From Fibrisoma limi BUZ 3 (GTDB lineage Bacteria > Bacteroidota > Bacteroidia > Cytophagales > Spirosomataceae), in contig NZ_CAIT01000006.1 in NCBI RefSeq assembly GCF_000296815.2, forward strand, positions 998,777 through 1,062,776: DNA of 64,000 bases, in the 5' to 3' direction. The notes beneath the pieces are model-generated. The model was not told the DNA's origin, made no database searches, and saw nothing but the letters and a program-made list of their open reading frames with translations. Positions 28,306 to 37,618 of this stretch are shown here, one piece after another. Position 1 is the stretch's first letter, and each line of letters opens with the position of its first letter. The position numbers were made by a program, and so were the translations under genes.

Positions 28306-29229
28306 ATGAATTACACGCTCCATCAATTACAGGTATTTTACAAGATCGCACAGACGCAGAGCATCACCAAAGCCGCCGAAGAGCTGTATCTGACACAGCC
28401 GGCGGTATCGATTCAGTTGAAAAACTTTCAGGATCAGTTTGACATTCCGCTCACGGAGGTCATCAGCCGTCGAATTCACCTGACTGATTTTGGGCGGGAA
28501 ATTGCCGAAGCAGCCGAGAAAATTCTGAATGAGGTCTACGCTATCAACTACCGGACGCTGGCGCACAAGGGCTTACTCACCGGTAAGCTGAAGATCTCGG
28601 TGGTATCGACGGGTAAGTACGTAATGCCCTACTTTTTGTCGGGGTTCATTGGGCAGCACGAAGGCATTGACCTGATGATGGACGTAACCAACCGCCAGAA
28701 GGTGCTCGAAAGCCTGGATAGCAATGAAGTTGATTTTGCGCTGGTATCGATCCTGCCCGACAACCTGAAGATCAACCACGTCGGGCTGATGCCGAACAAG
28801 CTCTATCTGGTTGGCCGTGGGTTTGAGCAGGAACCCGGCAAAGTGTATACGCCTTCCCTGCTGAAAGACCTGCCGTTGATCTACCGGGAAACCGGTTCCG
28901 GTACGCGGTACATGATGGAGCAGTTCATCGACCGTAACCAGATCATCGTACGGAAGAAGATGGAACTAACCTCCAACGAAGCCGTGAAACAGGCGCTGAT
29001 TGCCCGGCTGGGGTATTCCATTATGCCCCTGATCGGCCTGCGTAACGAGATGATCAACCAGGACTTGCAGATCATTCCCGTCGAGAGTTTACCAATGGCG
29101 AGTATGTGGAACTTGATCTGGCTGAAAAACAAGCAGTTCTCGCCCGTTGCTCAGGCTTACCTTGATTATATCCGGCAGGAAAAAGACAACATCATTCAGC
29201 AGCAGTTCGGCTGGTACGAACGGTATTAA
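28306..29229 (+). CDS. LysR-family transcriptional regulator
   Basis: A 307-residue regulator: N-terminal winged helix (LHQLQVFYKIAQTQSITKAA, LTQPAVSIQLKNFQ, residues 5-45) and a periplasmic-binding-like effector domain (about 90-300). The opening matches the CysB/CbbR-like branch. Divergent orientation from icd suggests it controls icd and itself, responding to a TCA or nitrogen metabolite; that is inference from position. Length and domain order are standard. Confidence 0.92.
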   Translation: MNYTLHQLQVFYKIAQTQSITKAAEELYLTQPAVSIQLKNFQDQFDIPLTEVISRRIHLTDFGREIAEAAEKILNEVYAINYRTLAHKGLLTGKLKISVVSTGKYVMPYFLSGFIGQHEGIDLMMDVTNRQKVLESLDSNEVDFALVSILPDNLKINHVGLMPNKLYLVGRGFEQEPGKVYTPSLLKDLPLIYRETGSGTRYMMEQFIDRNQIIVRKKMELTSNEAVKQALIARLGYSIMPLIGLRNEMINQDLQIIPVESLPMASMWNLIWLKNKQFSPVAQAYLDYIRQEKDNIIQQQFGWYERY

Positions 29230-29340
29230 GCAGTGTATGAGTGGTTTTGAAGTAAAGCAGTCAAACGCCTAACTTTCGCCCATCCGCTCCGGGTACCTTC
29301 AAGGCAGTAGAAAGGAGGCCGATGGAGCAGCCATTTTCCT

Positions 29341-29862
29341 ATGATTGAGCTACGACCCGCCCAACTCACCGACTATTCAGCCATCGCAGCCCTTCACGCC
29401 GACAGTTGGCGACGAACGTACCGGGGCATTTACAGCGATACGTTCCTGGACCATGATCTTGACCGCAATCGGTCGGCTCTCTGGCAGGGGCGGTTAAGCG
29501 CTCCGGCCGCCAATCAGCACGTAACGCTGGCCGTCGAGCAGGAGAAACTGATTGGTTTCGCGTGTCTCTATCTGGACGACGACCCGGCTTTTGGCACATT
29601 GCTCGACAACCTTCACGTATCGGCCAGTTTCCAGAAGTCGGGCATTGGTCGGTTACTGATGACAGACTGTATGCGCTTGGTGGCGGAAAAAGCCTTGGTT
29701 AAGACGCTGTATCTGTGGGTATTTGAGGCCAATCAAAACGCCATAAACGCGTACGAACGACTGGCAGGCACCAGGGGGGAGACAGTACTGAAAACAAACG
29801 AAGACGGATCGGAGGCAAGGATCTGCCGCTACCTCTGGAACGATCTGACGTCCCTTAGTTAG
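29341..29862 (+). CDS. GNAT-family N-acetyltransferase
   Basis: A 173-residue acetyltransferase: IELRPAQLTDYSAIAALHAD at the start, the acetyl-CoA pyrophosphate loop in ASFQKSGIGRLLMTDCM (R/Q-x-x-G-x-G/A form: QKSGIG), then LVKTLYLWVFEANQNAINAYERL. The acceptor amine is not predictable. The stop is 3 bases before the start of the MDR oxidoreductase, so the two genes form a unit. Confidence 0.9.
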   Translation: MIELRPAQLTDYSAIAALHADSWRRTYRGIYSDTFLDHDLDRNRSALWQGRLSAPAANQHVTLAVEQEKLIGFACLYLDDDPAFGTLLDNLHVSASFQKSGIGRLLMTDCMRLVAEKALVKTLYLWVFEANQNAINAYERLAGTRGETVLKTNEDGSEARICRYLWNDLTSLS

Positions 29863-29865
29863 CCC

Positions 29866-30828
29866 ATGAAAGCAGCGATCTATACCCAATACGGCCCGCC
29901 GGATGTGGTCAGAGTCCGGGAAGTCGACAAGCCCGTCCCGAAAGACAACGAACTGCTGATTAAGGTCTACGCGTCGACGGTAAACCGAACGGACTGTGGC
30001 TTCCGCAGCGCAAACTACTTCGTTTCCAGGTTCTGGAGTGGGTTATTCAAACCCAAGTTTCCGATACTTGGCTGTGAGTTTGCCGGCCAAGTTGAAGCCA
30101 TCGGCAAAGACGTAACCTCGTTCAGCATTGGGGACAGGGTGTTTGGGTATAATGACTACCGGTTTGGCGGTCATGCTGAGTATACGGTAATGACGGAGCG
30201 TGACGCCATTGCCACCATACCTGATTCGCTGACCTACGAGGAAGCGGCACCGATTGTTGAAGGCAGTCATTATGCGCTGTGTGACATTCGTGCGGCCAGG
30301 GTACAGCAGGGCCATACCGTACTGGTCTATGGAGCTACCGGTGCAATCGGCTCGGCCGCCGTGCAACTGCTCAAACACCTGGGAGCCACGGTGACGGCTG
30401 TTTGTGCCACCAATGGTGTTGCTCTGGTAAAGTCGCTCGGGGCTGATCGGGTGATTGATTATAGCCGCGAGGACTATACCCAAACCGGCCAGACCTTCGA
30501 CTTCGTATTTGATGCGGTTGGCAAAAGTTCCTTCGGTCAGGCCAAACAAGTGCTCAAAAAAACAGGGGTATACATTTCTACCGAACTTGGCAAAAACGGC
30601 GAGAACGTATTCCTGGCCATCGCGGCCCCGCTGACCAGCGGCCCCAACGTGCTGTTTCCCATACCATCCATCAATAAGGCTGATATGCTGTTCCTGAAAA
30701 AACTGGTGGAAACCGGAGCGTTCCGACCCGTCATCGACCGGCGGTATCCGCTCGACCAGATCGTTGAGGCCTATCGCTACGTGGAAACCGGCCAGAAGAT
30801 GGGTAACGTCGTGATAACGATGGCGTAA
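29866..30828 (+). CDS. Zinc-independent MDR oxidoreductase (quinone oxidoreductase-like)
   Basis: A 320-residue medium-chain reductase. The N-terminal GroES-like domain (MKAAIYTQYGPPDVVRV, LLIKVYASTVNRTDCGFR) lacks the Cys/His zinc ligands, and the Rossmann domain has VLVYGATGAIGSAAVQLLK near residue 150. It should reduce quinones, enones or similar compounds with NADPH. It follows the acetyltransferase gene by 3 bases. Confidence 0.9.
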   Translation: MKAAIYTQYGPPDVVRVREVDKPVPKDNELLIKVYASTVNRTDCGFRSANYFVSRFWSGLFKPKFPILGCEFAGQVEAIGKDVTSFSIGDRVFGYNDYRFGGHAEYTVMTERDAIATIPDSLTYEEAAPIVEGSHYALCDIRAARVQQGHTVLVYGATGAIGSAAVQLLKHLGATVTAVCATNGVALVKSLGADRVIDYSREDYTQTGQTFDFVFDAVGKSSFGQAKQVLKKTGVYISTELGKNGENVFLAIAAPLTSGPNVLFPIPSINKADMLFLKKLVETGAFRPVIDRRYPLDQIVEAYRYVETGQKMGNVVITMA

Positions 30829-31151
30829 GCGCTGAAACCACTGCCAACTTCCACAGTTCTCTTCGACCTATTGCCGACAGCTTCCGCAGCTGACCCACTA
30901 CGTATTTCTCAACTCTATCAGATCGACTGCTCATCCTCCGAATGATCAGGATGCAATCAATTTGAAGAGGATTTCTTTTTTGCGAAGCCGTTGTAAATAA
31001 ACCTTTTTTTAATGTCTATTTAATCTGAGATTAAATAGACATTAAAAAATTCTAATTTTTAGTGTGGTCATATTACCGCTATCTTTAAGCCCAATCTCAG
31101 CTACGCTCTCTAAAAACAACACAAAGTATATGTCACATTATACGTCTTGTT
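30829..31151. other. Intergenic region with a long A+T-rich hairpin
   Basis: This 323-base spacer separates the MDR gene from the FkbM gene. Its first part is pyrimidine-rich on the plus strand and shows no gene. The second part holds the 21-bp perfect hairpin listed next and a possible weak promoter (TATCTTTA) near 31079. Composition changes sharply towards A+T. Confidence 0.5.
31005..31049. repeat. Perfect 21-bp A+T-rich inverted repeat
   Basis: Arms 31005-31025 and 31029-31049 pair perfectly around TGA. The core is AATGTCTATTTAAT, bounded by six T on the left and six A on the right. As RNA it gives a long stem ending in A-U pairs; it has no G+C-rich base, so it is not a typical terminator. 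It could be an operator, a processing signal or a remnant of a small element. Confidence 0.7.
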
Positions 31152-31913
31152 ATGAGAAGAGATCTCGTTCTGATTTTTCGGTTTTGCTCCAATTTTGGGT
31201 TGTTCAGCGGCCTCCAGCTTTATCTCACTTTTAAGTTTGGTAACGTTAACCAGATTCGGCTTCCCCGCATCAAACATCCTCTTTACCTGCGGCCTAACAC
31301 ATCTGATGTGCCGACGTTCAATCAGGTGTTTCTGCAAAACGAATATGACCTGCATGTCTCAGCCCCCAAAGTCATCATCGACGGCGGTGCCAACATAGGG
31401 CTATTTGCCGTATTGATGAAGAATAAATACCCGGACGCCAAGATCATCTGCATCGAGCCCGATCAGGAAAACTTCAGTATACTACAAGCCAACACGGCCG
31501 CCTACGACGATATTTACTGCGAGAACTGTGGTATCTGGAATAAAGAAACGGTGTTGAAGGTCTTCGATAAGTACAATGGCGGGAAATGGCAAATGATTGT
31601 TGAAGAGGACAGCCAGCACGGAAACGTTCCTGCCATTACGCTGAATACCGTACTCGAAAAGTACGCCATCCGGCAGGTCGACATCCTGAAACTCGACATC
31701 GAAACCAGCGAAAAATACGTTTTCCGCGATAATTTCAAAAGCTGGTTACCGAAGGTTAAAACAATCGTCATTGAACTGCACGACTGGCTTGAGGAGGATT
31801 GCTCAAAACCTTTTTTTTCGGCTATTAACCAGACGTTCGCCCGGTATAAGTACTATATGAAGGGAGAAAACACCATCATCGAAAATAAGGACCTGGATTT
31901 TTCAAGAGCCTGA
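31152..31913 (+). CDS. FkbM-family methyltransferase
   Basis: A 253-residue SAM-dependent methyltransferase. The SAM-binding motif VIIDGGANIGLFAVL is near residues 76-90, the ribose-binding acid in ICIEPDQENF near 101, and the late DILKLDIETSEKY segment matches FkbM (Methyltransf_21). These enzymes methylate hydroxyl groups on sugars or polyketides, often in surface polysaccharide pathways. No sugar genes are adjacent; with the A+T-rich upstream hairpin it may be a transferred single gene. Confidence 0.85.
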   Translation: MRRDLVLIFRFCSNFGLFSGLQLYLTFKFGNVNQIRLPRIKHPLYLRPNTSDVPTFNQVFLQNEYDLHVSAPKVIIDGGANIGLFAVLMKNKYPDAKIICIEPDQENFSILQANTAAYDDIYCENCGIWNKETVLKVFDKYNGGKWQMIVEEDSQHGNVPAITLNTVLEKYAIRQVDILKLDIETSEKYVFRDNFKSWLPKVKTIVIELHDWLEEDCSKPFFSAINQTFARYKYYMKGENTIIENKDLDFSRA

Positions 31914-31975
31914 AACACGATCAGGGCTTTACGTTTTTTCACTATGCTCCGACCACAAGTGGTCTGATATTGTGG

Positions 31976-32014
31976 CTCGATCCGGCGAAGTACGTATTAC
32001 TTCGCCGGATCGAG
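31976..32014. terminator. 17-bp hairpin between convergent FkbM and hisS genes
   Basis: CTCGATCCGGCGAAGTA (31976-31992) pairs perfectly with 31998-32014 around a 5-base loop. It lies 6 bases after the hisS stop and 62 after the FkbM stop. No T-run follows on either strand, so it could end or process both transcripts, but the type is uncertain. Confidence 0.55.
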
Positions 32015-32020
32015 TGCTCA

Positions 32021-33382
32021 TTAGCGTACCAGCCCGATGACCTCTTCTGCGTTCAGCTTCTGCTGTTCGCCGGTCACCATGTTTTTTACCGAAAGCTGCC
32101 CGGTCTGTACTTCTTCCGAGCCGATCAGCACGACGTACGGGATATTTTTAGCATTGGCGTAATCCAGCATTTTCTTCACCTTCGCCAGATCGGGATACAC
32201 TTCGGCAGCTACGTTGGCCTGGCGGAGCTGGGTCAGCAACGGCAAGGCTACCGCCCGGGCTTCCAGGTCAAACGGCACGATCAGTACACGGGTCCCCTGC
32301 CCCGCCGATTCCGGAAACAGGTTCAGTTCCTCCATCACGTCATAGATACGGTCCACACCAAAGGAGATACCCACCCCCGAGAGTCCCGGCTGCCCGAACG
32401 CCCCCGTCAGGTTATCGTAACGGCCACCCCCGCTGACGCTGCCAATCTGTACATTAGTAGCTTTCACTTCAAAGATGGCTCCTGTGTAATACGAAAGTCC
32501 TCGTGCGAGCGTAACGTCTAACTCTAAACGCGAGTCGGTCAGGCCGTATTGATCTACCAGTTGCCAGACCTCTTCCAGTTCGGCAATGCCTTTCTGCGCC
32601 GTTTCGGAGGCCATCAGCCAGGTTTTTAACTGTTGCAGTACATCGGTAGGGCGGCCGCTGATGCTGAACATCGGCTCCAGATTCGCAATGGCCTCCTCTG
32701 AAAAACCCCGCTCACGCAGTTCGTCCAGCACCTTGTCTTTACCAATCTTATCGAGCTTATCGATAGCTACGGCCAGCGGTCCCTCCTGACCGGCCGCCCC
32801 AATCGCTTCGGCAATACCGGCCAATACCTTCCGGTTGTTGATCTTCAATGTAAAATTGTCGATCCCGAGGTTACGAAACACTTCATGTACCATCAGTACG
32901 ATCTCTGCTTCGCACAGCAGCGAGTCGGTACCCACTACATCAGCGTCGCACTGATAGAACTCCCGGTAGCGGCCTTTCTGTGGTCGGTCGGCCCGCCAGA
33001 CGGGCTGCATCTGGTACCGTTTAAACGGCATGGCCAGGGCGTGCCGGTTCATGACCACGTAGCGGGCAAACGGCACCGTCAGGTCGTAGCGCAGGCCTTT
33101 TTCGGAAATCTTATGGGTTAGTTTTTTACTGCCTTCCTGTAGGTTAGCGTCGGTCAGGCCATTGGCAAAATCGCCCGAGTTCAGGATTTTAAAAAGAAGC
33201 TGATCGCCTTCCTCGCCGTATTTCCCCATCAGCACCGACAGGTTTTCCATGGCGGGGGTTTCGAGCGGCTGAAAACCAAACCGCTGGAATGTCCGGCGGA
33301 TGGTGTCGAAAATAAAGAGCCGTTTCTGCATCTGGTCCGGCCCAAAATCACGGGTGCCTTTCGGCAACGATGGTTTCTGCAT
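32021..33382 (-). CDS. hisS: Histidine-tRNA ligase
   Basis: Charges tRNA-His. The 453-residue class II synthetase opens KPSLPKGTRDFGPDQM, has motif 2 around QMQPVWRADRPQKGRYREFY, the histidine-specific RGLSYYTGAIFEV and the motif 3 region GGGRYDNLTGAFG / GVGISFGVDRIYDVM, followed by the anticodon-binding domain (about 355-453; RVLIVPFDLEARAVAL). Length is normal for Bacteroidota. It is monocistronic in this window. Confidence 0.97.
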   Translation of the reverse strand: MQKPSLPKGTRDFGPDQMQKRLFIFDTIRRTFQRFGFQPLETPAMENLSVLMGKYGEEGDQLLFKILNSGDFANGLTDANLQEGSKKLTHKISEKGLRYDLTVPFARYVVMNRHALAMPFKRYQMQPVWRADRPQKGRYREFYQCDADVVGTDSLLCEAEIVLMVHEVFRNLGIDNFTLKINNRKVLAGIAEAIGAAGQEGPLAVAIDKLDKIGKDKVLDELRERGFSEEAIANLEPMFSISGRPTDVLQQLKTWLMASETAQKGIAELEEVWQLVDQYGLTDSRLELDVTLARGLSYYTGAIFEVKATNVQIGSVSGGGRYDNLTGAFGQPGLSGVGISFGVDRIYDVMEELNLFPESAGQGTRVLIVPFDLEARAVALPLLTQLRQANVAAEVYPDLAKVKKMLDYANAKNIPYVVLIGSEEVQTGQLSVKNMVTGEQQKLNAEEVIGLVR

Positions 33383-34012
33383 GCTGCAAAATTAATGCAC
33401 GGGCGGGTAGAATTAGCGCAACACTAAAATATGTGAAATTATCCAATGCCCTTGACAATGGAGACACTGCATCATTCTCTTTTCTCTAATCATTATGGTA
33501 ACAGATCTGATCAGAGTTAGTGGTAAAACGCTGCTACTCTGCCTTATCCAAATTATACGCAATCGCTATCCGCACCACATATCTCCCTGATCGCCACTGG
33601 ATCGACGCAGAAATAAGGTATTGTCCGCATTCAATTGACAGTAGCCCGCAGGCCCGTAGTTTGGTTCGCCACGAATCACCGTCACTGACATAAAGGCTAG
33701 TTTTCTTCTATAATTACCTTCAAACGCCGTTCTGATTGAGTCAAACTTATCGCATACATTCTTCACTGTTTACGGCGCAGATGTTGCGAATATTGTCCAT
33801 TTTAGCATCGAGGCCATCATATGAGTGGTACAATCATTCTAAAAACAGTCGGTCAGTGCTATCAACGTATCGGCTATAACACGCTCTATGCATATTATGG
33901 GTGGAAATAACATCTTTTACTGTTAAAGGGCAGTTGATTCCACACCCGACAACGGCGAAGATGACACGGCCCAGATCAGTATTCGCTCCGTATCAAACTA
34001 ACCAGTTATACA
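33383..34012. other. Long intergenic region without a convincing gene
   Basis: About 630 bases between hisS and the ATPase terminator. The only candidate is a 66-codon minus-strand frame at 33566-33766 (SVTVIRGEPNYGPAGYCQLN), with no recognisable family and no clear start signal. In another frame, just past its stop, the segment RYVVRIAIAYNLDKAE (minus strand) resembles a barrel-protein C-terminus, so a decayed gene is possible. Confidence 0.4.
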
Positions 34013-34052
34013 AAAACAAACCCCGGACGAACAGTCGTCCGGGGTTTGTTTT
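34013..34052. terminator. Strong rho-independent terminator after the MoxR-type ATPase gene
   Basis: An 18-bp perfect stem joins 34013-34030 and 34035-34052 around ACAG, with the G+C-rich core CCCCGGACGA and A/T ends. Read on the minus strand it lies 17 bases after the ATPase stop and ends in a T-run. It would also stop plus-strand transcription. Confidence 0.9.
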
Positions 34053-34069
34053 ATACTTAATACGGTTGC

Positions 34070-35599
34070 TTAGAAGCGGTCGTCGTCATCGTCCTCTTCT
34101 TCCTCAAAGCGGGTGCCGGGGCTGAACATCGATCCCAGCAGGTCCTTAAACTGCTGGCCGGTGTCGAGGGCTTTCTTGCCGATAAGCGAGTGTTCGGCCA
34201 GGCCGTGGAGCGCAAACTCCATCATGAACAGCTTCTCCTGACGGCCGAGTCGGGGGTGGTACTGATCGACCAGATCATCCAGACCGTCGATGGTCCGGAG
34301 CCGGGCTTCGTAGTCACGGTTGCTCAGGTCGTTCAGAATCTCCATGACGTTGTTCTCCCCGAACCAGTCCGTTATCTTCTTATACGGGTTACCGCGCTTG
34401 TCTTTCTTGGCCTTTTCCGGATTTGGAAAATACTGCAAAAACTGGTTACGGACGGCTTTACCGATCAGGTTCTGGGCCACAATGACCGGCCCTTCGACCT
34501 CGCCTTCGTACACCAGCTCCACCTTGCCGCAGATCGCCGGAACCACCCCGTACAGATCGGCAATGCGGACGTACGTTTCTTTCTCACCGTTCAGCAGCAC
34601 CCGTCGTTCAGCCGCCGACAGCAGGTTTTCGTAGGCCGAAATAGTCATCCGGGCCGATACACCACTTTTTGAGTCAACGTACTCGCTTTCGCGGGCTTCG
34701 ATCGCAATCTGTTCAATCAGGTCGGCGATCAGGTCGTTGGTTTTCACCATCCCCTTCTGCTCCGTCTTGACGATGGCCTCCTGCATGGTGATTTTCTTCC
34801 CGATCTCAATTGATTTCGGGTAGTGCGTCACAATCTGGCTGTCGATCCGGTCTTTCAGCGGGGTCACGATGCTGCCCCGGTTTGTATAGTCCTCGGGGTT
34901 GGCCGTGAACACAAACTGAATATCGAGCGGCAGACGCAGCTTAAAACCCCGAATCTGAATGTCGCCTTCCTGCAGAATATTGAACAGCGACACCTGAATA
35001 CGCGCCTGCAAATCGGGTAATTCGTTGATGACGAAAATGCACCGGTGCGACCGGGGAATCAGCCCGAAGTGAATAGTCCGTTCGTCGGAATACGGCAGTT
35101 TCAACGTAGCGGCTTTAATCGGGTCCACATCGCCGATCAGGTCAGCCACCGATACGTCGGGCGTTGCCAGCTTCTCGGTATACCGATCGCTGCGGTGCAT
35201 CCAGCCGATGGGCGTCTGATCGCCTTTTTCCTGAATCAGGTCAAGGGCATACCGCGACAGGGGCTGCAGTGGATCATCGTTCAGTTCAGAACCGGCCACG
35301 ACCGGAATGTACTCGTCGAGCAGATTGATCATCAGTCGGGCGATCCGGGTTTTTGCCTGACCACGCAACCCCAGCAGGTTGATGTGGTGCATGGACAGAA
35401 TAGCCCGCTCTACTTCCGGAATTACGGTGTCTTCATAGCCCCAGATGCCTGGAAAAACCACTTCCTTTTCTTTGATACGCTCAATCAGGTTGTCCCGAAG
35501 TTCCTGTTTGATAGAGCGTGGTTCATACCCGGCGGCTTTTAGGTCACCGAGCGTTGTAATTTTTAGTAAGTCCTTTGATTTCAGGTTGCGGTAGTTCAT
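34070..35599 (-). CDS. MoxR/ChlI-type AAA+ ATPase
   Basis: A 509-residue AAA+ protein related to the magnesium-chelatase I subunit. Walker A is GLRGQAKT (about residues 79-86); the Walker B position reads CIFVINELPDL, with Asn in place of the usual Asp; sensor 1 is FVFTANPEDY and the insertion helices follow. The C-terminus is very acidic (EEEEDDDDDRF). Such ATPases usually work with a von Willebrand A protein to insert metals or remodel complexes, but none is adjacent. Which complex it remodels is unknown. Confidence 0.85.
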   Translation of the reverse strand: MNYRNLKSKDLLKITTLGDLKAAGYEPRSIKQELRDNLIERIKEKEVVFPGIWGYEDTVIPEVERAILSMHHINLLGLRGQAKTRIARLMINLLDEYIPVVAGSELNDDPLQPLSRYALDLIQEKGDQTPIGWMHRSDRYTEKLATPDVSVADLIGDVDPIKAATLKLPYSDERTIHFGLIPRSHRCIFVINELPDLQARIQVSLFNILQEGDIQIRGFKLRLPLDIQFVFTANPEDYTNRGSIVTPLKDRIDSQIVTHYPKSIEIGKKITMQEAIVKTEQKGMVKTNDLIADLIEQIAIEARESEYVDSKSGVSARMTISAYENLLSAAERRVLLNGEKETYVRIADLYGVVPAICGKVELVYEGEVEGPVIVAQNLIGKAVRNQFLQYFPNPEKAKKDKRGNPYKKITDWFGENNVMEILNDLSNRDYEARLRTIDGLDDLVDQYHPRLGRQEKLFMMEFALHGLAEHSLIGKKALDTGQQFKDLLGSMFSPGTRFEEEEDDDDDRF

Positions 35600-35783
35600 T
35601 GGCAGTGATTAATAATACATTGTGAATACCTATCCCGGCCAGCAAGAAGCGTTTGGATGGTACGCCGTTTGCTATATAGTATTCACCATCCGGATAACAG
35701 GCTTTTGGAACAAATGGTTTTTCGATACTGAAAATGGTTAATTTTACCAGTCTGACCGAGGGTGCAGCCGTTCTCTGCCGTGT

Positions 35784-37583
35784 ATGAAATCAATATTACT
35801 CCGTTACGTTAGTTTTTTCCTGCTTATCACTATTTCGGGTTGCCGAATCAAAAATTCCCCGCCGGAACTGTCAAATACGCTGCCTCCGCAGGGCTTTATC
35901 GGGCAGGAAATTACGCTGACCGGCTATCAGTTCGGCCCGGAACCCATCGTCAGTTTCGGGCATTCGGGCACGTTCGTAACGGCCACCATTACCAATAGCA
36001 CGGAAGAAGCCATCAAGGCTATTGTACCGCGCATGACAACCGGCCGAACTCAGGTACGAGTCGTTACGGCAGAAGGAACGTCTGATCCGCTGCCCTTTCT
36101 CATCCTGCAACCCGCCCCGACGCTCACTACCGTTGCCCCGACCAACGGCCTGCCCGGTACGTCAGTCGTTTTAAAGGGAGATTTTCTGGACCAGCTTAAA
36201 AGCGTCCGGTTTGGGCAGGCTACGGCCATCATCCGCGACAGCACGGCGCAGCAGGTTACGGTCATTGTGCCCAACAACGTACCACGTGGTCCGCAACTCA
36301 TAACCGTCGAGACCCAGGGCGGTAGCCTGACAGGCGATTTTCTGGTAGCGGGTACTCCCCAGATTACGGGTATTTCGCCCAAGCGAGCCCGGGCCGGTAC
36401 CGAACTGGTTATCCAGGGCGTGAACCTCCTCGACGGCGTAGTGCGCATCAACGGCCAGTTGACCGACCGAAACCAGACCCGGGTGCAGGACACCGAAATT
36501 AGAACGATTATACCGGCAATGAGTACGTCAGGGCCGGTCAGCGTTACGGTGTTCGACCGCTTAACGACGATCAGTGCGGATAGCCTGTACATTGCTCAGG
36601 CTCCAGTCGTTACGGCTATTAGTAGTGCAGAGGGGATCAGAGGAGATAGGCTCACGCTGGCCGGACAAAACTTTCGCGACGTATCCAGTGTATTATTTGG
36701 CAACATCGCAGCATCCTTTCAAATTATAAGTAATACACAGATCGATGTCACGGTTCCCGCCATTGCTCAATCCGGTGAGGTGATCGTTTCGGTGAGTGGT
36801 ATTGGTGGTAATGCCAACAGCCCCCGATCGTTTCTATTTTATCAGGCTCCCAGCAATATAACCTTTAGTCCACCCCGGCAGGTACGTGGTCAGGAGGTGA
36901 GCGTTACGGGTCAGAATCTATTCCGCATCACTGAAGCACGCATTGGCGACCGCCCCGCCCCCATTAGTAGCCGCACGGAAGGTTCAGAACTCCGAATCCT
37001 TGTCCCTAACGACGCTGTATCGGGTACCATCACGGTCACAAACCGAGCCGGGGCAAATACATCCACCCGGCCATTAACAGTTGTGCAAAAACCCGTCGTC
37101 ACCGATGTCACCCCCCGCAAGGGCAAACCTGGGGATAGAGTCGTTCTGAAAGGCGATTTTCTGCTGAATGCACAAATTTTCTTTACGGGTGCTGCTACGT
37201 TCGCTCCTGATGCCGGTAAAAACGAGGACACTGAACGGTGGATAACCATTCCTAATGACGCGCAAACCGGTCCGATTCGGATAACGAATGCGTCTGGCCA
37301 AGATACATCTACAGAGCCTTTCACCGTACAACGCCCCATTGCTAACATAGATTTTACCCCCAAAATGGGTAAAGCAGGTAGCGAAATTGTCATCACCGGA
37401 CAGAACCTCACTACAGTTACAAAGGTAATTTTTGGGAACGGACTAGGCGAACTGGGGACATTCGTTATAGACGGTAACTCGTTAAAAGTTACTGTCCCTG
37501 CGGGTGTTACCACTGGGTCCATATGTCTTGTTAATGATCTGGGGACGTATTGTAGTACCGCCACGTTTACGGTGACTAAGTGA
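35784..37583 (+). CDS. Lipoprotein with seven IPT/TIG repeats
   Basis: A 599-residue protein. The lipobox ITISGC sets Cys20 as the lipidated residue. The rest is seven tandem immunoglobulin-like IPT/TIG repeats of about 80 residues, each marked by P-x-x-G-x-x-G near its start (PPQGFIGQEITLTG, PTNGLPGTSVVLKG, PKRARAGTELVIQG, to PKMGKAGSEIVITG). It should be held in the outer membrane and probably binds carbohydrate or protein at the surface. No SusC/D pair is adjacent. Its regular repeats make internal recombination likely. Confidence 0.88.
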   Translation: MKSILLRYVSFFLLITISGCRIKNSPPELSNTLPPQGFIGQEITLTGYQFGPEPIVSFGHSGTFVTATITNSTEEAIKAIVPRMTTGRTQVRVVTAEGTSDPLPFLILQPAPTLTTVAPTNGLPGTSVVLKGDFLDQLKSVRFGQATAIIRDSTAQQVTVIVPNNVPRGPQLITVETQGGSLTGDFLVAGTPQITGISPKRARAGTELVIQGVNLLDGVVRINGQLTDRNQTRVQDTEIRTIIPAMSTSGPVSVTVFDRLTTISADSLYIAQAPVVTAISSAEGIRGDRLTLAGQNFRDVSSVLFGNIAASFQIISNTQIDVTVPAIAQSGEVIVSVSGIGGNANSPRSFLFYQAPSNITFSPPRQVRGQEVSVTGQNLFRITEARIGDRPAPISSRTEGSELRILVPNDAVSGTITVTNRAGANTSTRPLTVVQKPVVTDVTPRKGKPGDRVVLKGDFLLNAQIFFTGAATFAPDAGKNEDTERWITIPNDAQTGPIRITNASGQDTSTEPFTVQRPIANIDFTPKMGKAGSEIVITGQNLTTVTKVIFGNGLGELGTFVIDGNSLKVTVPAGVTTGSICLVNDLGTYCSTATFTVTK

Positions 37584-37618
37584 CCGTCAGCAGAGCAATA
37601 GCCGCTAATCTGGGAAAA

